Positions 7,398-14,366 of a stretch of DNA of 19,444 bases are shown here, piece by piece. The notes under the pieces are model-generated. The model saw only the letters and a program-made list of their open reading frames with translations, was not told the DNA's origin and searched no databases. The stretch's first letter is position 1. Each line of letters starts with the position of its first letter. The DNA is from an uncultured Sphingopyxis sp. (GTDB lineage Bacteria; Pseudomonadota; Alphaproteobacteria; Sphingomonadales; Sphingomonadaceae): assembly GCA_936933955.1 (NCBI GenBank), contig CAKZIN010000075.1, positions 1-19,444 of the forward strand. The letters are read 5' to 3'. Made by a program: the position numbers and the translations under genes.

Positions 7398-8089
7398 CCG
7401 AGATTCACCGCCGCTTGGGCGAGGTTCGCCGCCGTTTCGGCCGCCTGGTGCACGACCAGCGGGCGGTGGCGATGATCGAAACCGCCTTCACCGTGCCAAC
7501 GCTCGCAATCGTCGGGCTGATGGGGGTGGAGGTCGCGAATCTCGCGGTCGTCAACGCGCGCGTTTCGAACGTTGCGCTGGCCGTGGCAGATAATGCTTCC
7601 CGCATTGCCGCCAACAACCCTCTCGGCGCGCCGCAGGTGCGGGAGGTGGACATCAACGACGTCTTCGCCGGAGGCGTCGAGCAAGCCTCGACCCTCAACC
7701 TTGCCACTAGAGGACGGATTATCCTCTCCAGCCTGCAACGCGACGCCGACGGCAAACAGCGGATCAAATGGCAGCGCTGCTTCGGCGCGCTCGCGGTGTC
7801 GTCCGCCTACGGTCCGCCGGGCTTGGTCAACGGGGACGGGTCGGTAGGGCTCGGTCCACCGTCGCGCCGGATCAGCGCCCCGACCAACCAGGCTGTGATG
7901 TTTGTCGAGGTCGTGTATCAGAACGCGCCGATGGTGCTGCCGGGCTTCGCGCTCCCGAACAATGGTCGCGTCGAATATGAAGCGGCTTATGTCGTTCGCG
8001 ACAATCGCGACATGGGCAACCCAACCAACCCGGCGCCGACCGCCCCTGTGAGCAGTAACTGCAGCGGCACCCAACGCGTCGTCAGCTGA
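7388..8089 (+). CDS. Second TadE-like pseudopilin
   Basis: A 233-residue protein starting with ATG 7388 behind a strong GGAGG. Residues 25-50 (RAVAMIETAFTVPTLAIVGLMGVEVA) give a TadE-type hydrophobic helix. Glu31 would be position 5 after cleavage between Ala26 and Val27, so the usual glycine before the scissile bond is replaced by alanine. The rest is a soluble extracytoplasmic domain with no recognised fold. Two cysteines (one near residue 130 in KWQRCFGAL, one at the end in SNCSGTQ) could pair. It overlaps the upstream TadE-like gene by ten bases. The stop lies six bases from the stop of convergent pdhB. It is probably a minor pilin assembled with its two upstream neighbours. Confidence 0.75.
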   Translation: MHLTEIHRRLGEVRRRFGRLVHDQRAVAMIETAFTVPTLAIVGLMGVEVANLAVVNARVSNVALAVADNASRIAANNPLGAPQVREVDINDVFAGGVEQASTLNLATRGRIILSSLQRDADGKQRIKWQRCFGALAVSSAYGPPGLVNGDGSVGLGPPSRRISAPTNQAVMFVEVVYQNAPMVLPGFALPNNGRVEYEAAYVVRDNRDMGNPTNPAPTAPVSSNCSGTQRVVS

Positions 8090-8095
8090 CCAAGC

Positions 8096-9478
8096 CTAAC
8101 CTCCCTTGGCCAGCCGTCGCGCGGTCTCGACCACGCGGTCGGCGCTGATCAACGCCGCCTTCTCGAGGTTCGCGGCGTAGGGCAAGGGCACGTCTTCGTT
8201 GGCGACCCGCAGCACCGGGGCGTCGAGGTCGTCGAAACCGCGCTCCATCGCGAGCGCGGCGATTTCGCTGGCGATCGAGCAGGTCGGCCAGCCTTCCTCG
8301 ACCACCATCAGCCGGTGCGTCTTGGCAAGGCTCGCCAGCACCGCGTCGGCGTCGAGCGGGCGCAGCGTGCGCAGATCGATCACCTCCACGCTGATCCCCT
8401 CACCCGCCAGCGTTTCCGCCGCCTCCAGCGCCAGCCCGACGCCGATCGAATAGCTGACGATGGTGAGATCGGTCCCTTGGCGATGCACCCGCGCCTTGCC
8501 GATCGGCAGCACCGTGTCGCCCTGCGGCGGCGCGGGGAAACTGCGGCCGTAGACCAGCTCGTTTTCGAGGAACACGACCGGATCTTCGCTGCGGATCGCC
8601 GCCTTGAGGAGCCCCTTCGCATCCGCGGCGTCGTAGGGCGCGATGACGATCAGCCCAGGCACGCTCGCGTACCACGGGCCGAAGTTCTGACTGTGCTGCG
8701 CGCCCACCCGGCTCGCCGCGCCATTGGGACCGCGAAACACGATCGGGGTGCGCATCTGCCCGCCCGACATGTAATTGGTCTTGGCCGCAGAGTTGATGAT
8801 GTGGTCGATCGCCTGCAACGCGAAGTTGAAGGTCATGAACTCGACCACCGGGCGAAGTCCGCCCATCGCCGCCCCCGCCCCCAGGCCGGCAAAGCCATAT
8901 TCGGTGATCGGCGTGTCGATCACGCGCTTTGGCCCGAACTCCTCGAGCAGGCCCTGCGTCACCTTGTAGGCGCCCTGATACTCCGCGACTTCCTCGCCCA
9001 TGACGAAGACGCGCTCGTCGCGGCGCATCTCCTCCGCCATCGCATCACGCAACGCCTCGCGCACGGTGATCGTCGCGCCCTCCGGGGCTGCCTCGGCCGT
9101 GGTTGGTTCGGGCGCCTGTGGAGCGTCGTGGGTGACGATCTCCTTTTCCTGCAACGCCTCCGCCGAGGCGGGAGGAGCGGCAGGCGTTGAAGCGGTAGCG
9201 GGGGCGGCGGGAGCAGGAGCAGGCGCCGCCGCCTCACCCTCGCCGCTCAGCGTCGCGATGACGGTGCCCACCTTCACCCCCTCGGTGCCCTCCGCGACGA
9301 GCAGCTCACCGACGGTGCCTTCATCGACCGCCTCGAACTCCATCGTCGCCTTGTCGGTCTCGATCTCGGCGAGGATGTCGCCCGATTTCACCGCATCGCC
9401 CGGCTTCACCAGCCACTTGGCGAGCGTCCCCTCCTCCATCGTCGGGGACAGCGCGGGCATCTTGAGTTCGACCGCCAT
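8096..9478 (-). CDS. pdhB: Pyruvate dehydrogenase E1 beta subunit with N-terminal lipoyl domain
   Basis: A 460-residue protein. Residues 1-77 are a biotinyl/lipoyl domain; Lys43 in ETDKATM is the lipoylation site. An Ala/Pro-rich flexible linker (about 82-132) joins it to the E1 beta transketolase-like domain, with FVMGEEVAEYQGAYKVTQGL, DTPITEYGFAGLGAGAA, and the C-terminal VVEEGWPTCSIASEIAA. It works with PdhA as the alpha2beta2 E1 that decarboxylates pyruvate with thiamine diphosphate. Lipoyl-E1 beta fusions are known in alphaproteobacteria. The start ATG at 9478 shares one base with the pdhA stop (TGATG), so the two are translationally coupled. No pdhC or lpd follows, because convergent tad-type genes begin at once. 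Confidence 0.96.
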   Translation of the reverse strand: MAVELKMPALSPTMEEGTLAKWLVKPGDAVKSGDILAEIETDKATMEFEAVDEGTVGELLVAEGTEGVKVGTVIATLSGEGEAAAPAPAPAAPATASTPAAPPASAEALQEKEIVTHDAPQAPEPTTAEAAPEGATITVREALRDAMAEEMRRDERVFVMGEEVAEYQGAYKVTQGLLEEFGPKRVIDTPITEYGFAGLGAGAAMGGLRPVVEFMTFNFALQAIDHIINSAAKTNYMSGGQMRTPIVFRGPNGAASRVGAQHSQNFGPWYASVPGLIVIAPYDAADAKGLLKAAIRSEDPVVFLENELVYGRSFPAPPQGDTVLPIGKARVHRQGTDLTIVSYSIGVGLALEAAETLAGEGISVEVIDLRTLRPLDADAVLASLAKTHRLMVVEEGWPTCSIASEIAALAMERGFDDLDAPVLRVANEDVPLPYAANLEKAALISADRVVETARRLAKGG

Positions 9479-10545
9479 CAGTAGCTCTCCACCAGCACGT
9501 CGGTGTGGAGTTCGGCCATGTCGGGTTCCGGCGCCGTCTCCGCAAAGTCGGCAGCGTCGCTGACGATCCGGCGGATCTCCTGATCGAGCGTTTTCAGTTC
9601 GTCCTCCGTCGCCCCTGCGGCGAGCATCTCGGCCTTCAGTCCTTCGATCGGATCGCTCTTCTCGCGCACCGACTGCACCTCCTCGCGGCTGCGATATTTG
9701 GCCGGGTCGGACATGGAGTGGCCACGATAGCGATAGGTCTTGAGCTCGAGCAGGATCGGCCCCTTGCCGGCGCGCACCCAGTCGAGCGCCACCGACGCCG
9801 CCCCGCGCACGTCGAGCACGTCCATGCCGTCGACCTGAATGCCGGGGATGCGAAAGCTCTCCCCGCGGCGGTAGAGCTGGTCCTCGGCCGACGCGCGATT
9901 GACCGATGTGCCCATGGCGTACTGGTTGTTTTCGATCACGTAGATGATCGGCAGCTTCCACAGCTCCGCCATGTTGAAGCTTTCGTACACCTGTCCCTGA
10001 TTGGCCGCGCCGTCGCCGAAATAGGCGAGGCACACGCCCCCATCCTCGCGATACTTGTGCGCAAAGGCGAGCCCGGTGCCGAGCGCCACCTGCGCGCCGA
10101 CGATGCCGTGCCCGCCGTAGAATTTATGCTCGACGCTGAACATGTGCATCGAACCGCCCTTGCCCTTGGAGATGCCCGCGGCGCGGCCGGTCAGTTCGGC
10201 CATGATGACCTTGGGATCGATGCCATAGGCGAGCATGTGGCCATGGTCGCGATAGCCGGTGATGACGCTGTCCTTGTCGCCGTCGAGCGCCGATTGCAGC
10301 CCCACCGCGACCGCTTCCTGCCCGATGTAGAGGTGGCAGAACCCGCCGATCAGCCCCAGCCCATAGAGCTGCCCCGCCTTTTCCTCGAACCGGCGGATGA
10401 GCAGCATCTCGCGATAGTAGCGGCGCATTTCTTCAAGGTCGGCGACATGCCGCTGCGGCTGCGGCGGACGCTCGCGGTTCGGAGTCGCAGGAACGGCGGC
10501 GGGCGCCGGCGCGGGCGCGGCGCTGGCAGGACGGGCTTTGGCCAC
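9478..10545 (-). CDS. pdhA: Pyruvate dehydrogenase E1 alpha subunit
   Basis: A 355-residue protein. The start GTG 10545 was chosen because AAGGAG lies ten bases upstream. The frame is open much further, but that part is arginine/proline-rich read-through over the ftsB-like gene. A 30-residue Ala/Pro-rich lead precedes the conserved core MRRYYREMLLIRRFEEKA. The thiamine diphosphate motif runs from GDGA (177-180) to ENN (205-207). YRYRGHSMSDPAKYR is the conserved active-site loop. The product forms E1 with PdhB, converting pyruvate to hydroxyethyl-TPP for transfer to lipoate. The gene lies downstream of eno and the septum initiator gene, an order familiar in alphaproteobacteria. Confidence 0.96.
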   Translation of the reverse strand: MAKARPASAAPAPAPAAVPATPNRERPPQPQRHVADLEEMRRYYREMLLIRRFEEKAGQLYGLGLIGGFCHLYIGQEAVAVGLQSALDGDKDSVITGYRDHGHMLAYGIDPKVIMAELTGRAAGISKGKGGSMHMFSVEHKFYGGHGIVGAQVALGTGLAFAHKYREDGGVCLAYFGDGAANQGQVYESFNMAELWKLPIIYVIENNQYAMGTSVNRASAEDQLYRRGESFRIPGIQVDGMDVLDVRGAASVALDWVRAGKGPILLELKTYRYRGHSMSDPAKYRSREEVQSVREKSDPIEGLKAEMLAAGATEDELKTLDQEIRRIVSDAADFAETAPEPDMAELHTDVLVESY

Positions 10546-10587
10546 GACGGGCGCTCTCCTTGGATCAGCCTGGCTGGGTTGCAGAGG

Positions 10588-10617
10588 GCTATAGAGAGCG
10601 GCGGCGGGGCGTGGCAA
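10588..10617 (-). promoter_or_regulatory. Candidate housekeeping-sigma promoter of pdhAB
   Basis: On the minus strand TTGCCA (10612-10617) is separated by 18 bases from TATAGC (10588-10593). This is close to the sigma-70 consensus, in a GC-rich gap between the ftsB-like stop and the pdhA start. A transcript from about 10581 would have a short leader carrying the AAGGAG at 10556-10561. It suggests that pdhAB has its own promoter within the eno-ftsB-pdh cluster. Confidence 0.5.
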
Positions 10618-10649
10618 CCTCGCGGCTGGGCTAGTGCGCGCGAATGAGC

Positions 10650-10970
10650 TTACCGCTTGGGCAGCACCACCACGACGTCGTCGGGGTGGACGAGGTTCAG
10701 CTCCTCGCGCACCAATTCCTCGCCCAGGTCGGGATCGGAGTGGCGGGGGTCGAGCAGGCGCTGGTGGTTGAGGAGGACGCGGTGCTCCTCGCGCAGCTGG
10801 GCGAGTTGCGCTTCGCGTTGGCGCAGCTCGCGGTTGTAATCGTTCCAAGCGAACAGCCCGGTCGACCCGAACAGCAGCCACAGCAGCGCGATGCTCACCG
10901 CCAGCGCCGCCGCCGGCCAGTGCCACCAGTTCGCCCTGCGCGATCGCCGGATATGCAAGCCCGAAGCCAT
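10650..10970 (-). CDS. ftsB: FtsB/DivIC-like septum formation initiator
   Basis: A 106-residue bitopic protein. A short basic cytoplasmic N-terminus (RRSRRANWW) precedes one membrane helix at about 19-41. A coiled coil at about 44-70 (NRELRQREAQLAQLREEHRVL) follows, then a short C-terminal domain ending VVVVLPKR. This is the architecture of FtsB/DivIC, which bridges FtsL and FtsQ in the divisome. The start ATG 10970 is preferred; TTG 10979 is an alternative adding three residues, and neither has a strong ribosome site. The position between eno and pdhA supports the assignment, because this septum gene commonly sits there in alphaproteobacteria. Exact FtsB identity rests on architecture, as sequence conservation in the family is low. 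Confidence 0.8.
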   Translation of the reverse strand: MASGLHIRRSRRANWWHWPAAALAVSIALLWLLFGSTGLFAWNDYNRELRQREAQLAQLREEHRVLLNHQRLLDPRHSDPDLGEELVREELNLVHPDDVVVVLPKR

Positions 10971-11074
10971 TTGTGCCAAGAATCACGAATGACCGTCGGG
11001 GTCAAGCGCCGTCGTACTCAAGAGCGGCGTCCGACGCTTGGACGTTGCGCTCAGGCTAATGCCGAATTTCAGGC

Positions 11075-11172
11075 TGAACTTGCCTACTAATCTCGATCAA
11101 GTGCAAAACAAGCAAGTCATTGTAATAACGGGATACCCTTACCCCGTTTTGGTGTGAACTTAGCCTGAACTT
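11075..11172 (+). repeat. Three TGAACTT direct repeats
   Basis: TGAACTT occurs at 11075-11081, 11155-11161 and 11166-11172. The last two are 11 bases apart start to start, one helical turn, as expected for adjacent protein-binding half-sites. The two outer copies share a longer context (G-G/C-CTGAACTT). Confidence 0.5.
11127..11148 (-). terminator. Possible weak terminator downstream of eno
   Basis: AACGGG (11127-11132) and CCCGTT (11143-11148) form a six-base-pair stem with a ten-base loop, about 80 bases past the eno stop. On the minus strand the stem is followed by ATTA, not a clear U tract, so intrinsic termination would be inefficient. Confidence 0.3.
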
Positions 11173-11228
11173 TCAAATGCAACGATTGAGTCCACGGCAC
11201 CCAACTCGCCCGTCCCGAGAGCCTCCGC

Positions 11229-12515
11229 TCACCGGCGTGCGCGGAGGAAGGCGGTCCAGCCGGGGTAGCTGGCGGCGCTACCCAGCGCCTCCTCGATCCG
11301 CAGCAGCTGGTTGTACTTGGCGAGCCGGTCCGACCGCGCGAGGCTGCCGGTCTTGATCTGCCCGCAGTTGGTCGCGACCGCGAGGTCGGCGATGGTCGCA
11401 TCCTCGGTCTCGCCCGAACGGTGCGACATGACCGCGGTGTAGCCCGACCGCTGCGCAAGGCTGACGGCATCCAGCGTTTCGGTGAGTGTGCCGATCTGGT
11501 TGACCTTGACCAGCAGCGAGTTGGCGAGGCCATCGCGGATGCCATCGCCGAGCCGCGCGCTGTTGGTCACGAACAGGTCGTCGCCGACCAGCTGGCAGCG
11601 GTCGCCGATGCGGTCGGTGAGGATCTTCCACCCTTCGCGGTCATCCTCACCCATGCCGTCTTCGATGGTGATGATCGGATAGGCATCAACCAGCGCGGCG
11701 AGTTCGCCCGCCATCTCCTCGGCGGAAAGGCTGCGGCCCTCGCCTGCCAGCTCGTAGCGGCCGTCCTTGAAGAACTCTGTCGCCGCGCAGTCGAGGCCGA
11801 GCGCGATGTCCTCACCGGGGCGGTAGCCCGCAGCTTCGACCGCGCGCAGGATCGCGTCGAGCGCTTCGCGGCTGCTGGCGATGTTCGGGGCAAATCCGCC
11901 TTCGTCGCCGACGCCGGTGGAGAGACCGGCGGCGGCGAGCTGCTTCTTGAGCGCGTGGAACACCTCCGTCCCCCAGCGCATCGCCTCCGAAAAGCTGTCG
12001 GCGCCGACGGGGAGGATCATGAACTCCTGGAAGTCGATCGGATTGTCGGCATGCGCCCCGCCGTTGATGATGTTCATCATCGGCACCGGCAGGACATGCG
12101 CCGCGACGCCGCCGACGTAGCGATAGAGCGGGAGCCCGACGCTGTCCGCCGCGGCCTTCGCCGTCGCCAGGCTGATGCCGAGGACCGCGTTCGCGCCGAG
12201 GCGACCTTTGTTGTCAGTCCCGTCCGCCTCGATCATCGCTGCGTCAACCGCGCGCTGGTCGGTGCCGTCGAGGCCGATCACCGCTTCGGCGAGGTCGGTG
12301 TGCACCGCCTCAACCGCCTTCTCGACGCCCTTCCCGCCCCAGCGGGTCGCATCGCCGTCGCGCAGCTCGACCGCCTCATGCGCGCCGGTGGAGGCGCCCG
12401 AGGGGACCATCGCCCGGCCCATGCTACCATCCTCGAGGTGAACGTCGACCTCGATCGTCGGATTGCCGCGGCTGTCGATCAGCTGGCGAGCGACGCAATC
12501 GACGATGATGGTCAT
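11229..12515 (-). CDS. eno: Enolase (phosphopyruvate hydratase)
   Basis: A 428-residue glycolytic enzyme interconverting 2-phosphoglycerate and phosphoenolpyruvate. The start ATG 12515 has GAGGA about nine bases upstream; a TTG at 12530 would add five unsupported residues. All expected residues are visible: SGASTG loop (39-44), Glu205 in GVGDEGGFAP, Mg ligands Asp242, Glu285 and Asp313, catalytic Lys337 in LLVKVNQIGT, the SHRSGETED signature (364-372) and Lys388 in IKTGS. Full length, with no gaps. It is transcribed toward the septum gene and pdhAB and lies head-to-head with the stress-type operon. Confidence 0.98.
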   Translation of the reverse strand: MTIIVDCVARQLIDSRGNPTIEVDVHLEDGSMGRAMVPSGASTGAHEAVELRDGDATRWGGKGVEKAVEAVHTDLAEAVIGLDGTDQRAVDAAMIEADGTDNKGRLGANAVLGISLATAKAAADSVGLPLYRYVGGVAAHVLPVPMMNIINGGAHADNPIDFQEFMILPVGADSFSEAMRWGTEVFHALKKQLAAAGLSTGVGDEGGFAPNIASSREALDAILRAVEAAGYRPGEDIALGLDCAATEFFKDGRYELAGEGRSLSAEEMAGELAALVDAYPIITIEDGMGEDDREGWKILTDRIGDRCQLVGDDLFVTNSARLGDGIRDGLANSLLVKVNQIGTLTETLDAVSLAQRSGYTAVMSHRSGETEDATIADLAVATNCGQIKTGSLARSDRLAKYNQLLRIEEALGSAASYPGWTAFLRARR

Positions 12516-12553
12516 GAACGGGTTCCTCAAAACAGTGGCGCGAAATTGCCGCG

Positions 12554-12582
12554 CGGTTACGCGGAGGGCGGCGTGAGCGCAA
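12554..12582 (-). promoter_or_regulatory. Possible eno promoter
   Basis: Minus-strand TTGCGC (12577-12582) and TAACCG (12554-12559) are separated by 17 bases, 39 bases upstream of the eno start. The spacing is ideal, but the -10 match is partial, so this is only a candidate. Confidence 0.3.
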
Positions 12583-12586
12583 TGGA

Positions 12587-12598
12587 GGAGCGCGCTCC
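12587..12598. repeat. Perfect 12-base palindrome GGAGCGCGCTCC
   Basis: A perfect inverted repeat lies between the divergent eno and DUF883-like genes, just outside the candidate eno -35. It could be an operator, or simply a GC-rich chance palindrome. Confidence 0.35.
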
Positions 12599-12634
12599 AC
12601 CGAAGCCTGTCGGAGCCACGATCGTTGCAGCTGC

Positions 12635-12660
12635 GGAACCAGCCCGCGCACTCGTGGGTT
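12635..12660 (+). promoter_or_regulatory. Candidate EcfG (general stress sigma) promoter
   Basis: GGAAC at 12635-12639 is followed after 17 bases by GGTT (12657-12660). The alphaproteobacterial EcfG consensus is GGAAC-N16/17-CGTT, so the -35 is perfect and the -10 differs by one base. It lies 55 bases upstream of the DUF883-like ATG, leaving room for a short leader. The downstream genes are of the kind controlled by the PhyR-NepR-EcfG system in sphingomonads (established for related organisms, inferred here). Confidence 0.55.
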
Positions 12661-12672
12661 CGGTGGACGAGA

Positions 12673-12688
12673 GGAGCCGGTCGGCTCC
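12673..12688 (+). promoter_or_regulatory. Leader hairpin near the predicted 5' end of the stress operon mRNA
   Basis: GGAGCC (12673-12678) and GGCTCC (12683-12688) pair across a four-base loop. A competing pairing exists between CGGTCG (12678-12683) and CGACCG (12692-12697). Both lie after the candidate EcfG promoter and before the AAGGA ribosome site of the 12716 gene. They could stabilise the transcript or tune translation. Confidence 0.4.
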
Positions 12689-12715
12689 CTGCGACCGAAG
12701 CAAAAGGACTTTCCC

Positions 12716-13249
12716 ATGAACAGCAGCACGACCGGCACCACCGGCAACAGCTCGTCGACCACCAGCTACGGTGACAAGTCCGCGGTGACCCCCTCGTCCG
12801 CCGGCGGCTCGACCACGGCGTCGACCAGCGCGGTACGCGACTCGCTCGCCTCGACGGGTGCGACCATCAAGGAAGAAGCCTCCAAGAAGGCAGCCGAACT
12901 CAGCGACACCGCCCGCGCCTACGCTGGTCAGGCAGGCGACAAGGCCAAGGACGCCGCCTCGAAGGGCAAGACGCTTGCCGCGGACGGCCTGACCTCTGTG
13001 TCGAAGGCGTTCAGCGACGTTGCCCCGCAGGTCGAAGAGCGCTTTGGCGCGACCTACGGCGACTACGCTCGCCGCGCCTCGGCCAAGATCGATCAGGCCG
13101 CGACCGCCCTCAATGAAAAGAGCGTTGAGGAGCTTGCCGAGTCCGCGCGTGAGACGGTGCGCAAGAACCCTGCGATCGCCGTCGGCGCGGCTGCAGTCGT
13201 CGGCTATATGCTCTCGAAGCTCTTCTCGAGCTCGAATAGCCGCTACTGA
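12716..13249 (+). CDS. DUF883/ElaB-YqjD-like membrane-anchored protein
   Basis: A 177-residue protein starting with ATG 12716, with AAGGA seven bases upstream. The first 45 residues are low complexity (Ser, Thr, Gly). Residues about 50-150 are a long amphipathic, lysine/alanine-rich helical region recalling LEA or apolipoprotein-like repeats (KEEASKKAAELSDTARAYA, GDKAKDAASKGKT). The C-terminus has the basic RKNPAIAVGAAAVVGYMLSK segment (149-168), the short glycine-containing tail anchor of the DUF883 (ElaB/YqjD) family, which in Escherichia coli binds ribosomes at the membrane in stationary phase. Ribosome binding here is not shown. It is the first gene of a four-gene operon behind a candidate stress promoter. 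Confidence 0.75.
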   Translation: MNSSTTGTTGNSSSTTSYGDKSAVTPSSAGGSTTASTSAVRDSLASTGATIKEEASKKAAELSDTARAYAGQAGDKAKDAASKGKTLAADGLTSVSKAFSDVAPQVEERFGATYGDYARRASAKIDQAATALNEKSVEELAESARETVRKNPAIAVGAAAVVGYMLSKLFSSSNSRY

Positions 13250-13251
13250 TT

Positions 13252-13635
13252 GTGGCGACGACCGCATCCGACACGAGTTGGGACGGCGCATCGTCGGCGG
13301 GGGTAACCTCGCCGGCGAGCGCCGCTTCGTCGCTCAAAGACCGCGTGAGCGCATCGGTCCGCGCTGAAAAGGACGTCGTGATGCTGGCCGCGGCGGCAGG
13401 CTTATCGGGCGCCAAGACTGCCGGGACGGGCGCTGCGATCGCGGTCGTGGGGCTGCTGATCACTGTCGCCATGCTCATCGGCGCGCTTCTGATTTTTCTG
13501 TCGCAGCTTCTGTCCCCACTGGCAGCTTTCCTTATCGTCGCCGGTCTTGGCGCGCTTGTCGCGCTGGTGGGATACCTGCGGATCAAGTCGGGCGCTGGTT
13601 GCATCTCCGAAGTCATTCAGACGGTGAAACGATGA
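13252..13635 (+). CDS. Phage-holin-like (DUF1469-type) small membrane protein
   Basis: 127 residues starting with GTG 13252, two bases after the preceding stop. No ribosome site is visible, so translation is likely coupled; a TTG at 13250 is out of frame. An N-terminal Ser/Ala-rich part (1-40) precedes two hydrophobic helices at about 60-84 and 88-109 with a short turn (LSQLLSP). The C-terminus is cytoplasmic. Organisation and composition match the 'phage holin family' (DUF1469) proteins that travel with DUF883 and DUF3618 genes in proteobacterial envelope-stress operons. There is no phage context, so a lytic function is unlikely. Its stop overlaps the next start (ATGA). Confidence 0.65.
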   Translation: MATTASDTSWDGASSAGVTSPASAASSLKDRVSASVRAEKDVVMLAAAAGLSGAKTAGTGAAIAVVGLLITVAMLIGALLIFLSQLLSPLAAFLIVAGLGALVALVGYLRIKSGAGCISEVIQTVKR

Positions 13636-13988
13636 GCGATATCGAACGACTTCGCGCTGCGGTTACGCGCGCCAGAGTTGAACGCGATCGCGTCAAGACC
13701 GGCACCACGCGTCTGAAATCCAGCCTCGCGCCTAGTAACCTGGTGTCGCTGGCTTCGGGCCGGGCGGTCACGGCAGCCGAGAGTACGGCCGACAGCGCCG
13801 TCCGCACCGTAAAGGAACGGCCCGCAGTCGCCGCGCTGGGGGGAGCAATGATCCTTGCGTACCTGCTTCGCGATCCGATCGCGAAGCGTTTCGGCGATGT
13901 GATTCAGGACGAGCGTCCCCGCTGGCGGCAATGGATTGCGGACACGTTCAATACGGCGATGGAAAGTCTCACCGAGAAAGGCAAATGA
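13632..13988 (+). CDS. Small membrane-associated protein, DUF3618-like organisation
   Basis: 118 residues starting with ATG 13632, overlapping the preceding stop as ATGA. A charged N-terminal helix (SDIERLRAAVTRARVERDRV, 2-21) is followed by RLKSSLAPSNLVSLASGRA (27-45), which resembles the LKxxLSPxxL segment of DUF3618 proteins. A short hydrophobic stretch (66-80) could insert in the membrane. The C-terminus is amphipathic (RPRWRQWIADTFNTAMESL). Family assignment is by arrangement and operon partners, not a firm motif match. It is likely to work with the holin-like and DUF883-like products at the inner membrane. Confidence 0.6.
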   Translation: MSDIERLRAAVTRARVERDRVKTGTTRLKSSLAPSNLVSLASGRAVTAAESTADSAVRTVKERPAVAALGGAMILAYLLRDPIAKRFGDVIQDERPRWRQWIADTFNTAMESLTEKGK

Positions 13989-14341
13989 TGGTTTCGCGCT
14001 CCAAGCTCTCCGATGCAGCCCAGCATGTCGTTGAGGCCGCGCTGGACCGGATTTCCGACGCCTACGGCTCCTCGAAAAGCGCGGCCCGCAGCGCCGGTCG
14101 TGTATCCGGCGATTTCGCTCGCGAGCATTATGATCAGTTGCGCGAGGGGGTTGATGTAGCGGCGGACGAGGCTGTTCAGCTGGCTCGCAACTCAGCCCAA
14201 TTTGCTCGCCGTCATCCAGTCCTTACCGCGGCCGCTGCGATCGGGGTTGGCGCTGCGATCGCCTGGCTCGCAAAGCAGTCGGCCGATAAAAAGCGTGCGG
14301 ACGACAGTGCGTCGGACGAGTATGAGGAAGAGTTCGGCTAA
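13985..14341 (+). CDS. DUF883-like C-tail-anchored small protein
   Basis: 118 residues starting at ATG 13985 (overlapping the upstream stop as ATGA), or possibly ATG 13988. An alanine-rich amphipathic helical region (about 8-70) leads to RRHPVLTAAAAIGVGAAIAWLAKQ (75-98). This is the same arginine-His/Asn-Pro start and glycine-bearing hydrophobic tail as the first gene of the operon, which suggests a paralogue. A charged acidic end (DDSASDEYEEEFG) follows. It is the last gene before the strong terminator at 14367-14398. It is probably an inner-membrane stress protein; no enzymatic motif is visible. Confidence 0.65.
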   Translation: MMVSRSKLSDAAQHVVEAALDRISDAYGSSKSAARSAGRVSGDFAREHYDQLREGVDVAADEAVQLARNSAQFARRHPVLTAAAAIGVGAAIAWLAKQSADKKRADDSASDEYEEEFG

Positions 14342-14366
14342 CGCCGCCAGCGAGAGATTTGCGCTT

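Larger units (their letters stand above)
10971..11228. other. Intergenic region between eno and the septum gene, locally AT-rich
   Basis: This 258 bp gap is clearly richer in A and T (about 11060-11190) than anything around it. It holds no convincing reading frame. It should contain the 3' end of the eno transcript and the promoter of the ftsB-like gene. Visible structure: three TGAACTT heptamers (11075, 11155, 11166), two TCAGGCT copies (11051, 11069) with one inverted AGCCTGA (11162), an ACTTGC/GCAAGT inverted pair (11078, 11112) and a hairpin at 11127-11148. A weak -35/-10 pair cannot be excluded, but none is persuasive. Confidence 0.6.

Noticed and set aside
8090..8109. CCAAG/CTTGG inverted repeat at the tad/pdhB junction as a bidirectional terminator.
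   Set aside because: The stem has five base pairs, a ten-base loop and no T tract on either strand.
10546..10986. Upstream extension of the pdhA frame by 147 codons.
   Set aside because: The extension is Arg/Pro-rich, overlaps the ftsB-like gene in another frame, and passes the candidate promoter and AAGGAG site that mark the start at 10545.
13252..13635. The holin-like gene as evidence of a prophage.
   Set aside because: There are no phage structural, integrase or lysis genes nearby; the protein belongs with DUF883-type stress genes in the same operon.
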